Below, one piece after another: positions 10,801-18,430 of a DNA stretch of 64,000 nucleotides; positions within the stretch are counted from its first letter, which is position 1, and every line of letters starts with the position of its first letter. Both the position numbers and the translations under genes were made by a program. Location: positions 1 through 64,000 of the forward strand of contig JAUNDC010000010.1 in assembly GCA_030526355.1 (NCBI GenBank), given 5' to 3'. The notes beneath the pieces were generated by a model that saw only the letters and a list, made by a program, of their open reading frames with translations, was not told the origin of the DNA and did no database searches. This stretch comes from Bacillota bacterium. GTDB lineage: Bacteria > Bacillota > Clostridia > Peptostreptococcales > Anaerovoracaceae.

Positions 10801-13423
10801 TTTCGTCCAGCGCATCTTCCCTGGTAAGCTCAACATCATGTGCCGCATATTGAGCTATTTTTTCTCCCAAGGCATCGTTCATCCCGCCCTGCTGCGTCCA
10901 TTTTGTTCTTACCAGCTCTTTTAGCTTATTGTATTCTTCTGGAGCATACTTCTGCATGTGATGAGTAACTTCATGGGCAAACACATACTCAAGTCCTCTG
11001 TCAGCATTCATAGCAAGATAAACTTCACCATCAAGATAATATCCATTTGCACCGTCAAGATCATCCACAATATGTATATTGATATTAAGAGACTTGGCCA
11101 GCATACGAAACATATTCTGTTCACTGGCAGTAACTGCAGCTTTATTTTCCCGGGACAAGTCAAAAATGAGCTTGCCTCTGGAAGCTCCTGTTTTTGTCTG
11201 AGAGCGAATTTCTTTTGCGGTCTGACCAATCTTTATTTGAAGCCCATTTGCTGTATCATCGGCTAAGAATCTGTCCTGCTGACCAGCCTCATAAGCTGCT
11301 TTCCTTGCCTGAACAGTTATGTTTTTATAGGCAGGATTATCTATAGATGCAATGGCAGCATAATCTATGCCGGCTCTACCAGCACTGTAATAATCATCGA
11401 ACGCTATAATGAACGATTCGAACTTATCTTTGTTTTCAGCATCAACATCTTTAAAAAGCTCAGTAAATGCCTGCTGCCCTGCCTTCTCATAGTTTCTGGT
11501 GACATCCTGCTGCACCGAACCTTTGAGCCTATCCAAATAATCTGTAGTCTCTGCCCTTGCGGAATTAACACGATTTATGGCCATGGTCTCATATAAAAGC
11601 TCTCTGGTTTCTTTATTTGTTTCCGGAAGCTTAATGCCAGTCATGGTTTCATATACAGTTCGCGCTTCAGGATTGCCTTTTGTGAACATATTTATTTCAT
11701 CAATTCCGGCAATACCTGTCTGTATAGCGGCTACTGCACTTACAATCTTCTCTGAATTAACATCAGGAAGCTGCAGCTGTTCCATAACATCAGATGCCTC
11801 AGCTTTTGCAGCCTCAAAGTTTTCAGATGTTTTTCTACCGATAAGCATCTCACCGGTTTCTTCATTTACTTTAACAGGAGATTGCAATCCTTCTCTCTGC
11901 ATGATGCTCTCTGCAGATTTTATTGCAAGGTCCTCTCTCTGCATATCCTTGATGCTCTGCTTATAGACAGCATTATAGAGTTCATTTGCCTGACCTGCAG
12001 CTACACCCTGTCCGTTATTTATCATCTCATTTATTGCAGCGCCCTTTACATCATCTCCGGAATCCTCATCAGACTCCTGAGCTTTTCTAGCTAGATCTCT
12101 GATACCAGTCTCTCCATAAATATCCTGGACCTTTTTTCCCTGACCGTATTCAATAACCTGTCCACTTCCGCCTAGGATACCACCAAGAGCTCCGCCTACA
12201 GCACCGGCATAAAATATATCTTTTACGCTAGTCTCGTGCGGATTCCCAAGGGCATTCGCGTAAATCTGATTCGCTATTGTAGGTTCGAGCCCTTCCGAAA
12301 CCATTTCTTCAAGACCTTCGGTTATAGCAGCCATTAAGGTTTTGGTTCCATGATATGCTACATCTTTTCCGGTCTGAGTACTCATTTTACTTACAACTTT
12401 GTTAATGAAACGGTCTGCAACCTCATCTCCGGCACCTTTTCCATAAAGCTTCCTCAGCGGCGTCGCTACAGCAAAGAGTTTTTCTGATGCAGCTTCAAGA
12501 CCTGCGGCGCCGGCAGCATATAACGATGCCTGTTTTTTGTTGGCTCCTTCTTTTTCTGCAGTATGATAAGAAGAACCATATGCACGCGAAAACATTGCAG
12601 GTATTGCAAGAGGACCTGCAAGAGCATCAGCACCAAGTCCAAGTCCTCCACTATATACATCTGCAGCGAAAGAACCGGCTTTACCCAGTCCTTTCTTACC
12701 TTTTTCAATTTCTTCAGTTCCTTTATCTATCTGGCCAGAAGCCCATTCACTTGCTTTTTTCGCATTCCTGCTCTTGGCGTTCTTTACAGAAACATTTGTT
12801 TCTCGAGCCTTCTGCAGCTGTAATTCAGCGTTTCTTTTCTGTTCCTGAGTCCTACGATCGTTACGTCCTTTCTGTCCAACATATCTGCTTCCACGTCTTC
12901 TGGCATTGCCTCCTACTCCATTTACGCCTGTGCGCTCAGTGTTCTTTTCCTCATCCGTAGCATAAAGACTGGAGAGTGCCTTTACATGACTTCCGGCGAT
13001 TTGACGAGCCGTACCTTTTGTAAGATTGGTCAGACGCTCAGAACGTTCTTCAGCTTTCTGCCTTGCTTCTTGAGGCATCCTCTTTCTCGGATTTCCCTGA
13101 TACTTTTCCATTCTGTCCTGAAAAGATGTGCTTTTGCTACCACCACTTCTATTTTGTGAAGCACCTGTTCCATAACGCAATCTGGAATTACCCATCTGAT
13201 AATTCTGCTGTCTGTTCTGAGTTGAAGTTTTTCTGCTGTTGCTCGAGTGAGACTGCTGAGACTGAGCAGCTCTGCTTGTTGCTGAATTATTTGTGATTTT
13301 TTCAGCAGTCTGCTTCACTGTCTTTGCTGTTTCTTTAAGGACAGAGCTTGCCTTCTTAGCAGCTTCTTTTCTCTGTTCATGTTTATAGTTTGTGGTTTTT
13401 CCACCTCTTCTTGGATTTGGCAT
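4889..13423 (-). CDS. giant polyvalent virion/ejection protein with metallopeptidase, nuclease-like and M23 domains
   Basis: A 2844-residue multidomain protein of the phage polyvalent-protein type, probably packed in the virion and injected with the DNA. Residues 1-235 are basic and disordered. Residues 240-420 are rich in glycine and alanine. A zincin motif HEVTHH lies at about 817-822. Residues about 1000-1100 resemble the barnase/EndoU-like nuclease domains of such proteins (GIKSSVQHRPVYG, then NDRICVAAPIKIG). A charged coiled coil spans about 1598-1665. Residues about 2000-2250 match an LPD38-like module (KKATIGFNMRVALQQPTAVM). Residues about 2718-2844 are an M23 peptidase-like domain (YHEAIDIG, YSHLQG, GPHLDF), in which the last histidine of the usual HxH is Asp. 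The start has GGAGGTTCAG. Confidence 0.82.
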   Translation of the reverse strand: MPNPRRGGKTTNYKHEQRKEAAKKASSVLKETAKTVKQTAEKITNNSATSRAAQSQQSHSSNSRKTSTQNRQQNYQMGNSRLRYGTGASQNRSGGSKSTSFQDRMEKYQGNPRKRMPQEARQKAEERSERLTNLTKGTARQIAGSHVKALSSLYATDEEKNTERTGVNGVGGNARRRGSRYVGQKGRNDRRTQEQKRNAELQLQKARETNVSVKNAKSRNAKKASEWASGQIDKGTEEIEKGKKGLGKAGSFAADVYSGGLGLGADALAGPLAIPAMFSRAYGSSYHTAEKEGANKKQASLYAAGAAGLEAASEKLFAVATPLRKLYGKGAGDEVADRFINKVVSKMSTQTGKDVAYHGTKTLMAAITEGLEEMVSEGLEPTIANQIYANALGNPHETSVKDIFYAGAVGGALGGILGGSGQVIEYGQGKKVQDIYGETGIRDLARKAQESDEDSGDDVKGAAINEMINNGQGVAAGQANELYNAVYKQSIKDMQREDLAIKSAESIMQREGLQSPVKVNEETGEMLIGRKTSENFEAAKAEASDVMEQLQLPDVNSEKIVSAVAAIQTGIAGIDEINMFTKGNPEARTVYETMTGIKLPETNKETRELLYETMAINRVNSARAETTDYLDRLKGSVQQDVTRNYEKAGQQAFTELFKDVDAENKDKFESFIIAFDDYYSAGRAGIDYAAIASIDNPAYKNITVQARKAAYEAGQQDRFLADDTANGLQIKIGQTAKEIRSQTKTGASRGKLIFDLSRENKAAVTASEQNMFRMLAKSLNINIHIVDDLDGANGYYLDGEVYLAMNADRGLEYVFAHEVTHHMQKYAPEEYNKLKELVRTKWTQQGGMNDALGEKIAQYAAHDVELTREDALDEIIADSTYEMLQDEGFIDEVCKTDRGIAQAILDAIKAVLKKLRAVLSEGDEYTPKQNAELLSNLDILKEFERLWADGLARAAENRAAVGSVGTEARQQARQRVQPFDITRGEILQNMKTVTDMSPVVTLDGSGFEKREGRSLSQAVMDYYGGKEFYVNNPTLGDVKVGKRGIKSSVQHRPVYGTKIEGFKALKEIISGGEVINASRNYAGKRNDRICVAAPIKIGNDIYYAGVIINRNADEGMQNYYLHDVITIEKNSFSLKDTEAQNESARMDETVSPYTILQQLNNINNLSEKDVISDEGRFSLPELFPERTVTTNELVEMIDVKSALGVRGLADDEHYEIGDTLRESFDWDYENDVSTYDTDNPQPLGGTSAYNVDINWIMDDKEDMVEKLDNAAKSNYLGEKVLISGYEAEYGADYNEIIIPNAVVVAKYNKADGRWIVSSKDVKYSLPDEDDINDYINSNHTEFVDVPPVKDYEREAQRIKNMSIGELQEQVKKLRNDKLFTKGKILDKESVREEMNNLVKTLVSYREGARNKTDWNILEMLMENASTIYTAIKDGDVSGASITAWEAALNVVENLRLVDDSMFNEYKDLRDTMRNTQVTISEDDKTSIPDFKDFRKKNMGRLAIVNEGGIPVDTLYGELCDKYPELFDAEITHPADQLIAMAEVRDSLEPYDVMLSDEETEQLVKETAQDILDISARGKSWKSFADKKKEYYDNKVKTLKARHIEAKRDAIAKRDEMWEKRLAAEKQKAKDIKATERERADKRVNAEKQKARDKADKQKQRKEHMKRFGSIYKNYKWLSDRLVTPTDDKHIPEGFRASVADLLQQMDFQTERSIKLEAKYGKSGNTLRMEELRRRLAEISKEDGSGIFEYDGYIFELMDALAEKLEGKTIDQATNEELASIDTLLKSIVCNVRNYNKAFSDSIKETISALGDNAINTAKDVISHRKKRRYDRTGALGGLDTLMNESMLTPRDFFEQIGGGMETVFMAMRKGFNRHVDNITKTRDFFDTVFAPYHKKTLLRKRAKPGSEIESWRDDSHTQTFNLDSGDTIKLNPAQIMSLYCLSKREQAQGHILGSGIIASRVDNASKLKQALGAKLETEGSAVMVTLSDLSKIISALTPEQIEMADKLQGYLNDECAEWGNEVSMRLYGYKKFTEENYFPIKSADAYLDSNFESREQVERIKNFGFTKGTIINANNPIMVDDIFRVVADHINKMSLYNAFAAPISDFTRVYNYKQRDEGGLLTGSVKSSLEDAYGRKAINYINRFMADVNNTTKTRVEGMMRFVNKSLANYKKATIGFNMRVALQQPTAVMRAFVLMNPKYFVNGSLNVKKNLKDMKAHCQIARWKSWGYNQVDMARDIDDIMMNNEWSRIDTVTMEIYGALDNITWSTIWAAVRKETKAKYPDVKVDSDEFYRLCNERASEVFDKTQVVDSVFHRSQVMRNTETMSKMMTSFMAEPTRTFNMVRTELVKARDLWNQGEKGKAAGKANRALSVFVLNAAAVSAAAAIADSLRGKDADDDDEPDKWWENALANFWDNINILNMIPVAKDIWGFVDGWGSQNMALEGYEALVKSIMEIPAAENKSEAWLKVAESMGLVMGLPVKNVIRELKVLGIDVYAAEVGSESEDKEKSIIDKIPGLSNIKGFVSGLIKDGSSLDNVLNKFGRNLTDEEKEQSEYDKTLSDINGDIEGLSGTEREEAIWKKVTADYTTYIKNGEFSELRKMRKMLGDLGGDVEKFDESVLSKTKTALKKNIGEDSVKVWEYRVFLKDQYDMTDGKINQEVIMKSDASKEFQKAACFDDYDGMVNTISALYDAGLSEGELDILYESRSKAIDVSELSTGEFTFPASGEITSSFGYRNAPTAGASSYHEAIDIGAAAGSDVAAADGGQVTYCGWYGGKGNMVRIKHGNGTYTEYSHLQGYTVQKGDAVAKGQTIGLVGSTGVSTGPHLDFRVKVNGTYVDPMIYFK

Positions 13424-13438
13424 CTGAACCTCCTGATA

Positions 13439-14251
13439 TTACTTTTGATTTTTTCTCAAATAAGCTTCCCATTGAGATTGGGTTAATCCGTTGTTATATT
13501 TTTTCTCACCAGCATTATTTTTTGCCTTACTGTAATTCGATGAAGTTGAAGAGCTCGAACTTGAGCTAGGGCCTATATATCCATTATTGCCGTTAGATCC
13601 GCCCCTTGACCTAGCGGCCGCTGATTTTTTTTGCAGTGCGAACTCCTTTGCCCACTGTTTATCAGCAACTTTATCTCTGCTCTGCTGATACTTGTAATCA
13701 CGATCGGATTCATACACGCTTCTGTTATAGCCTGTACCCCACTGATAATCGCCAACATCATCTCTGTATTTTCCATAATCCATCTCGTATTGCCACTGAT
13801 TATCGCCAACTGTATCGCGATATCTTCCGTAAGCCGTATCATCTGCACTACGCAGCGCATCCAGGGCAGAGAGATTCATGTTAAAGTTATTAAGATATCT
13901 GTTATACGCAGCCTCCTGCAATGACGGAATCTGGCTTGCCAGCTGTTGGTTATAATCGTTCCTTGCCTGCTGACTCGCAGTTACCGCAAAACTTGATCCG
14001 AAGCCTCCGTTTAGCGCAGCAGCATCCCCTAGAGTGTTCTGAGCTGCCTGCTCTCCCTGTTTCTGATAAAGCTTTGCCATAGCCTGATAGTTTGCATCTT
14101 TAAGAGGATCGTACGTAAATTCCTCTCTGTTCGTCACTTTATCGAGTGCGCTGTCAATCTGACTCTGGTAATTAGAATTATACGCAGCCTGTTTGTATTC
14201 CTCTGTAAACTTGGGTTTAGTGCCCGCATTCACATATCCTGTACTTGCCAT
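13439..14251 (-). CDS. repeat-containing virion protein, probable ejection partner
   Basis: A 270-residue protein of unknown family, just upstream of the giant protein and spaced by 15 bases. Residues about 140-205 hold three copies of a Y-x-x-Y-R-D-x-V-G-D-x-Q-W type repeat (YGRYRDTVGDNQW, YGKYRDDVGDYQW, then a looser YQQSRDKVADKQW). The N-terminal half is rich in Q, A, N and Y. The C-terminus has a serine-rich linker and ends in LTQSQWEAYLRKNQK. Position and composition fit an internal virion protein ejected with the giant protein; this is inference. Confidence 0.6.
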   Translation of the reverse strand: MASTGYVNAGTKPKFTEEYKQAAYNSNYQSQIDSALDKVTNREEFTYDPLKDANYQAMAKLYQKQGEQAAQNTLGDAAALNGGFGSSFAVTASQQARNDYNQQLASQIPSLQEAAYNRYLNNFNMNLSALDALRSADDTAYGRYRDTVGDNQWQYEMDYGKYRDDVGDYQWGTGYNRSVYESDRDYKYQQSRDKVADKQWAKEFALQKKSAAARSRGGSNGNNGYIGPSSSSSSSTSSNYSKAKNNAGEKKYNNGLTQSQWEAYLRKNQK

Positions 14252-14281
14252 GTCGTTCTCCTTTCTTTTTTATAAAATGAT

Positions 14282-14311
14282 AAAAAAATAGAGGCGATTT
14301 CTCGCCCCTAG
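14282..14311 (-). terminator. strong intrinsic terminator inside the late operon
   Basis: On the minus strand TAGGGGCGA and TCGCCTCTA pair across a GAAA tetraloop (one G-T pair) and are followed by seven T residues. This is a textbook terminator between the 77-residue gene and the repeat-containing virion gene, pointing with transcription. Confidence 0.8.
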
Positions 14312-14326
14312 GGTTAATACATAGTA

Positions 14327-14560
14327 TTATTTTGACAGCCTGTTTATTTCATCCCTTGCAAACTGCCTATAATTCAATATCTCCGTGTAGTCCTCTGGTG
14401 TTTCTCCCAGTGCCTGAGCTTCCATGATTTTGTTTGGTATATGGTCTGTCTGTAATAAGAAAACTCTCCAAAAATCTAAACCATATCTCTCTTTAACATC
14501 TTCAGGGGTTTCCCCTTCAAATCCCATTTGATATTTAATCAATATATTCATAGGTATCAT
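14327..14560 (-). CDS. small protein after the tail-fibre genes, unknown function
   Basis: A 77-residue protein with a GGAAG site seven bases before the ATG. The sequence repeats GETPEDVKERYGLDF and GETPEDYTEIL. It has no cysteines or membrane segment. It follows the fibre genes in the late operon, where chaperones and fibre assembly proteins often lie, but I do not recognise a family. Confidence 0.55.
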   Translation of the reverse strand: MIPMNILIKYQMGFEGETPEDVKERYGLDFWRVFLLQTDHIPNKIMEAQALGETPEDYTEILNYRQFARDEINRLSK

Positions 14561-14577
14561 TTTATCACTTCCTTATA

Positions 14578-14952
14578 TTAATCATTTTTAACGTATAGCA
14601 TTGTTATTTTTACTGTCCAAGTTACTGATGATGTATATGTATTTCTTGTAAATAATCTAGCAACCCCATTAAGTAAAGAAACGTCATACACTCTAGCAAA
14701 AGATGATGCACTGCCGCCAACCGACCATCCGACTATACCCAATGTAGTATATCCGCTTTTTGCTGCATTGATACTTGCTGTAGCAGTTGCACTAGCAGAG
14801 ATAGTTATTGATGTTGTAAGTGTATTTACTAAAAATATACTACTTATTGCCAAATTTTTTCTTGCTCCACTTGCAGTTGTTGCTCCTGTACCGCCATATT
14901 TGATTGGTCTGATATTGGTTATACACTGTTTAATTAATTCATATAATCTCAT
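14578..14952 (-). CDS. short tail-fibre-like protein
   Basis: A 124-residue protein. Residues 17-35 (IKYGGTGATTASGARKNL) match the GGTGA-A motif that recurs in phage fibre and baseplate proteins before the tip domain. The rest is rich in T, S, A and V and predicted beta. A GGAAAGGAG site precedes the ATG. It is probably a fibre tip or a decoration of the main fibre; the partner is not known. Confidence 0.6.
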   Translation of the reverse strand: MRLYELIKQCITNIRPIKYGGTGATTASGARKNLAISSIFLVNTLTTSITISASATATASINAAKSGYTTLGIVGWSVGGSASSFARVYDVSLLNGVARLFTRNTYTSSVTWTVKITMLYVKND

Positions 14953-14987
14953 ATTTCTCCTTTCCCGACTCCGAGAAAGGAGCCGTT

Positions 14988-15473
14988 TTATGCTGTTCTT
15001 TTCCAGTAGTAGACGGTTATGTACGGTTGTAAGTTTGCGTTTTTAGTATTTCCACTTGTACCTGCATATGCTGTATTATGAGCTGGTACAGAATGAGTAT
15101 GTCCGCCTGATGTTTCTGTTAGCATTCTACTTCCTCCAGAATTATTTTTATAAACATAATCGTTTCCAGAACCAGATTGAGTACTACCGTTATCTAAAGA
15201 GCATATAACTTGATGATTATGTGTACCACTTGTTCCTATTGAAACAGCAGATACAGAATGATAATGATATGGTATTATCGCATCAGGGTTACCTCCAGTT
15301 TCTTCAACCTTATCAAATTCTGTTTGGCTAGTATCTACACCAACCAACGTTCTTCCTTGTGCAAACCTTGCCCATGTCTGACTACTGTACAATTTATTAG
15401 GGTCAAATGCCGTATTAACCGATGCAATAACAGAACCTATAGGGTATATATAATCTATTAACTTAGCCGCTAC
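14988..15473 (-). CDS. receptor-binding-like C-terminal domain, read by -1 frameshift from the collagen-like fibre gene
   Basis: The open frame gives about 161 residues starting VAAKLIDYIYPIGSV and continuing WARFAQGRTLVGVD. This resembles the C-terminal domain of T4 gp10/tail-collar proteins, with HNH- and GHTHS-type histidine motifs and the end NLQPYITVYYWKRTA. No ATG, GTG or TTG occurs before the TTG at 15392, and that TTG has no ribosome-binding site and would cut the DYIYPIGS opening off. The frame joins exactly to the upstream fibre gene by a -1 slip on the G7 heptamer at 15473-15479. I therefore treat it as the second part of one gene, 14988-16057, of about 356 residues. Confidence 0.7.
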   Translation of the reverse strand, partial: VAAKLIDYIYPIGSVIASVNTAFDPNKLYSSQTWARFAQGRTLVGVDTSQTEFDKVEETGGNPDAIIPYHYHSVSAVSIGTSGTHNHQVICSLDNGSTQSGSGNDYVYKNNSGGSRMLTETSGGHTHSVPAHNTAYAGTSGNTKNANLQPYITVYYWKRTA

Positions 15474-16057
15474 CCCCCCAGAAGATTCATGAGCTCTGTG
15501 TATTCTGTATCGGTAATGGTAAAGTCAATCGAAGCGACGGACAATGAATCATGACTTGCATCCTTCTGGTTCTTCTTAATTTGACCCATCAGATTTCCAA
15601 GCGTATCTCCACTCGTAATAGGGGCAGTGGTATCAGCTTCAGTAAATTCTATGGTCTGCTCAGATAAATTCTCAATCTGTCCCGGAGGTCCCTGCGGACC
15701 TATTTCTCCCGGCTCGCCTTTTTCCCCAGGGTCTCCTTTTTGCCCCTGCGGGCCCTCAGGACCACATATGTTCGCCACATACTCATAGGCTTCTGCATCT
15801 TTTCTGTATATACGCCCATTCTCCTGGTCACTTCTATCTACCGTATTGATTATTACATGTTCACCAATCTTTACATCTGTTCCGGAATAATCAAGATCCA
15901 TTTCAGCGACTGAGGTATATGTCTTTTTGATAGTAAAGACATCGCCTTTTTCACCCTTTTCGCCAGCAACACCCGGTGGTCCTTGCTCTCCCGGGTCTCC
16001 TTTCGGTCCCTGAGGTCCTTCAGGGCCTCTTATATTTCCAATTAAAAACGATTGCAT
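15470..16057 (-). CDS. collagen-like tail fibre protein (zero-frame product)
   Basis: A 195-residue protein with two collagen-like Gly-X-Y stretches: residues about 10-38 (GPEGPQGPKGDPGEQGPPG) and about 99-126. Between them is a small beta-rich region. Such repeats form trimeric fibre shafts. The ATG at 16057 follows TAAGGAGAGAG. The zero frame ends ELMNLLGG and then TAG directly after the G7 tract, so the shaft would lack a tip unless the ribosome slips or the tract length changes. Confidence 0.8.
   Translation of the reverse strand: MQSFLIGNIRGPEGPQGPKGDPGEQGPPGVAGEKGEKGDVFTIKKTYTSVAEMDLDYSGTDVKIGEHVIINTVDRSDQENGRIYRKDAEAYEYVANICGPEGPQGQKGDPGEKGEPGEIGPQGPPGQIENLSEQTIEFTEADTTAPITSGDTLGNLMGQIKKNQKDASHDSLSVASIDFTITDTEYTELMNLLGG
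15473..15479 (-). other. G7 slippery heptamer (G GGG GGG) before a stop codon
   Basis: Seven G residues on the minus strand, phased as codons CTG GGG GGG TAG in the fibre frame. This is the X XXY YYZ phase for tandem -1 slippage. After the slip, reading continues GGG GGG GTA GCG into the receptor-binding-like domain. A G8 allele would fuse the frames directly. Confidence 0.65.
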
Positions 16058-16072
16058 GTCTCTCTCCTTACA

Positions 16073-16432
16073 CTAAACTATATCGTAATACAAATCACCT
16101 GAAGCAACATCATATCTGAACGGAGGTACATCTCCGCCATCAGGGTAATGTACATACAAATTTCCTTCATCATCTACTGACATTGTGAAGAATCCACTTA
16201 TCGGAGCAGTTATTCCAGACAATCCTCTTTCGCCGGGTTCTCCTTTTTCACCAGGAGGACCTGTATCGCCTTTGGGTCCTGCTGGACCTTGAGGTCCACG
16301 TTCTCCTTGTGTTCCAGAACCAGCTTCAATTTCTGATTCAATAGCTTCCAGTGCTCTTTGAACAGATTCTTTAAGGCTTTTTATTTTCTGCTCAGAGGTT
16401 ATATTGGGGCTATTATCGTATTCTATAATCAT
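16073..16432 (-). CDS. collagen-like fibre protein with N-terminal coiled coil
   Basis: A 119-residue protein. Residues about 12-38 are a predicted coiled coil (EQKIKSLKESVQRALEAIES). Residues about 43-72 are Gly-X-Y repeats (GERGPQGPAGPKGDTGPPG). The last 45 residues are a compact beta-like end domain. It overlaps the end of the preceding gene by four bases and has only a weak ribosome site, which suggests translational coupling. It is probably an adaptor or a minor fibre. Confidence 0.75.
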   Translation of the reverse strand: MIIEYDNSPNITSEQKIKSLKESVQRALEAIESEIEAGSGTQGERGPQGPAGPKGDTGPPGEKGEPGERGLSGITAPISGFFTMSVDDEGNLYVHYPDGGDVPPFRYDVASGDLYYDIV

Positions 16433-18033
16433 AATCTCACATCCTTTACGCCGGTTCCAAGCCTGTACTCTCTCACTAAAGATTCAATCCTGCAGCGCCC
16501 AATCCCTTCGAGCTTTACTGCGAACCGGTTACATCTCCTTGGAACTATAGGAAGCAGCAAGGCTCTATCATCTTCAGAATGAATATTTTCAATAACCTCC
16601 CATGGATTATCGTCAATGCTTATTGATACAGTAAGCGACGAGCCTACCTCGAGCTTCATTCTCATCTTAAGCTTTGAATACACCTTCTTATCTTCAATGA
16701 ATTCATCAAACGGTCCCAACTCTGCAAACCACTCAATATCCTCTTCTGGCTTTCCGGAGGATATCTCATAAATAAGGTTGTCGCTTTCATCTATGTAAAG
16801 TAGCTTCCCATTGTGATAACAGAAATCTCTCGCCCTGGCGTCGTCTTCCTTATGCCACATCATTTTCTCAACATCGTATACAAGTAGTTCAGGCTTTCCA
16901 TCCCTAAGAACTGATACAAAATACTTGATGCCATCTGTACCAGCAACAGCATCAACATACCTGTCTGTACCGAAATTATCAGATACAAGAACCGGAACAC
17001 CACCGGCATATGCCATTATCCCGAGCCTCGACTTGTAAAACACTGTCTCATTAATTATCGCAATTGATTTATTGCTACCTTTTTCCAGAGCATGGCACTG
17101 TGCGGTTTCAATCTGATAATTTGATGGCTTGCTTCCATAGATTTTATGGATGTAATCTTCTTTAAAGAAAAGCATATGCGTGCTGTACGCCGCACACCCT
17201 GTCCATTCACCATCGGTGCCCTGTTCCGCATAATACGAATCCAAAGAAGAATTCTGATAATATGTCCAGTTTGTAGGGTCTCCTAGCTTACATGCATAAA
17301 TAGTGTTATCTGAATTCGATACGCCCCACAGCCTGTTATTTGATTCCATAACATAATCCAGATCCGGGCATGACCTTCCAATTGCAATTCTCTGAACAGC
17401 AACGTTTTCTTCGGTGTTGCCGTCAGCTGTTACAAATATGAAAGTCTCATCAGGAAAAGTAATTGTATTATCCGATACTTCCTGGATAACGGCAGATACA
17501 TTTAGATCTGATTTACCAACAGCAGATATTTTGACAGCATCACCGGCTTTGAACTTTTCAGACAGCTTAAGTCCGGCACTCGAAGGAAATGTTAATGAAG
17601 ATGTCGTTACTGTCAATGTCACATTTTCCGCACCGGCTGCGGCATTAAGGCTTCCAGTCTCTCCAGTTTGTGTATTAAAAAATAGCTTCTCAGGGAAAAA
17701 ACATATCCTAGTATTAATAGCTACCATCTGGGTTTTATCGGATAAAGCGAGGGAAGGATACATTGTTCCGTTGTAATAAAACTTCCCGTTTGATATGATT
17801 GCAAGCTTCTTGTTCTTTACTATAACCGCAGTAGGTTTTGTGAGATTTGGTATTCCTGTCTCATAAATACCTCTTGATTTCCTCTGAGACAAACACGGGT
17901 ATTCATCTGAGGACAGATTATACATATCTCGCATCTCACCATCTTCAATTACAGATTTTTTATTATATCCTTTAAACTCCAATATCCTTTCCTGACTTGG
18001 ATTTAATTGATATGCAAGCGGTGCAAGCTTCAT
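16429..18033 (-). CDS. P22 gp10-like tail/DNA-stabilisation protein
   Basis: A 534-residue, mostly beta protein without signal or membrane segments. Several short blade-like repeats fit a propeller, as in the P22 gp10 stabilisation protein: KLAIISNGKFYYNG, RLWGVSNSDNTIYACKLG, LLYIDESDNLIYEIS. It follows directly after the 122-residue adaptor-like gene, the gp4-gp10 order known from P22. Its role would be to plug the portal and hold packaged DNA. The match is by pattern and synteny, not by clear sequence motif. Confidence 0.65.
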   Translation of the reverse strand: MKLAPLAYQLNPSQERILEFKGYNKKSVIEDGEMRDMYNLSSDEYPCLSQRKSRGIYETGIPNLTKPTAVIVKNKKLAIISNGKFYYNGTMYPSLALSDKTQMVAINTRICFFPEKLFFNTQTGETGSLNAAAGAENVTLTVTTSSLTFPSSAGLKLSEKFKAGDAVKISAVGKSDLNVSAVIQEVSDNTITFPDETFIFVTADGNTEENVAVQRIAIGRSCPDLDYVMESNNRLWGVSNSDNTIYACKLGDPTNWTYYQNSSLDSYYAEQGTDGEWTGCAAYSTHMLFFKEDYIHKIYGSKPSNYQIETAQCHALEKGSNKSIAIINETVFYKSRLGIMAYAGGVPVLVSDNFGTDRYVDAVAGTDGIKYFVSVLRDGKPELLVYDVEKMMWHKEDDARARDFCYHNGKLLYIDESDNLIYEISSGKPEEDIEWFAELGPFDEFIEDKKVYSKLKMRMKLEVGSSLTVSISIDDNPWEVIENIHSEDDRALLLPIVPRRCNRFAVKLEGIGRCRIESLVREYRLGTGVKDVRL

Positions 18034-18037
18034 ATTA

Positions 18038-18406
18038 TCACCACCAATTCATTATTCTGGATTCACGAGTTCTCCGAATTTTACCTTCTCTAACGGCATA
18101 ACTCTTGAATTCGTTGAAATCCTCTATAAACTGTGCCTGATTATTCGCATACGACTGATACTCCTCATTTGAATAATCAATCCTACCTTTGAGGTAAGAT
18201 ATATAAAGAGCACTGTATGGATCCGGAGCTACAAGTTCTCTGTTACCATCACGTTCCCATATATATTTGATTCGCTCATCAGATGGAATCTTCAGAAACT
18301 CCTGTACCATGGACTCAACTTCCGATATGAAAAGCGTACAATGAACTGCTCCAAATGAATTAGGTTTTTCCTTTTTCACCTGTTCAATAACTTCCGATAA
18401 TTTCAT
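18038..18406 (-). CDS. head-tail adaptor-like protein (P22 gp4-like)
   Basis: A 122-residue helical protein: MKLSEVIEQVKKEKPN, then AVHCTLFISEVESMVQEFL, then DPYSALYISYLKGRIDYSNEEYQSYANN. This arrangement resembles small head-tail connectors such as P22 gp4. It lies four bases before the gp10-like gene with a GGAGGTGAAACG site. Binding to the portal ring is inferred. Confidence 0.6.
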   Translation of the reverse strand: MKLSEVIEQVKKEKPNSFGAVHCTLFISEVESMVQEFLKIPSDERIKYIWERDGNRELVAPDPYSALYISYLKGRIDYSNEEYQSYANNQAQFIEDFNEFKSYAVREGKIRRTRESRIMNWW

Positions 18407-18430
18407 CGTTTCACCTCCATAATGGAAGTA

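Noticed and set aside
10416..10980. Separate toxin genes for the zincin and nuclease-like regions
   Set aside because: The frame is open without interruption for 2844 codons and there is no internal start with a ribosome site; they are domains of one protein.
14988..15392. Stand-alone 134-residue gene starting at a TTG
   Set aside because: The TTG has no ribosome site and would cut off the conserved DYIYPIGSV opening; the frame joins the upstream fibre gene through the G7 tract.
15690..16330. Host collagen-like surface protein
   Set aside because: The Gly-X-Y genes lie inside the late tail operon and share its ribosome-site style; they are phage fibres.
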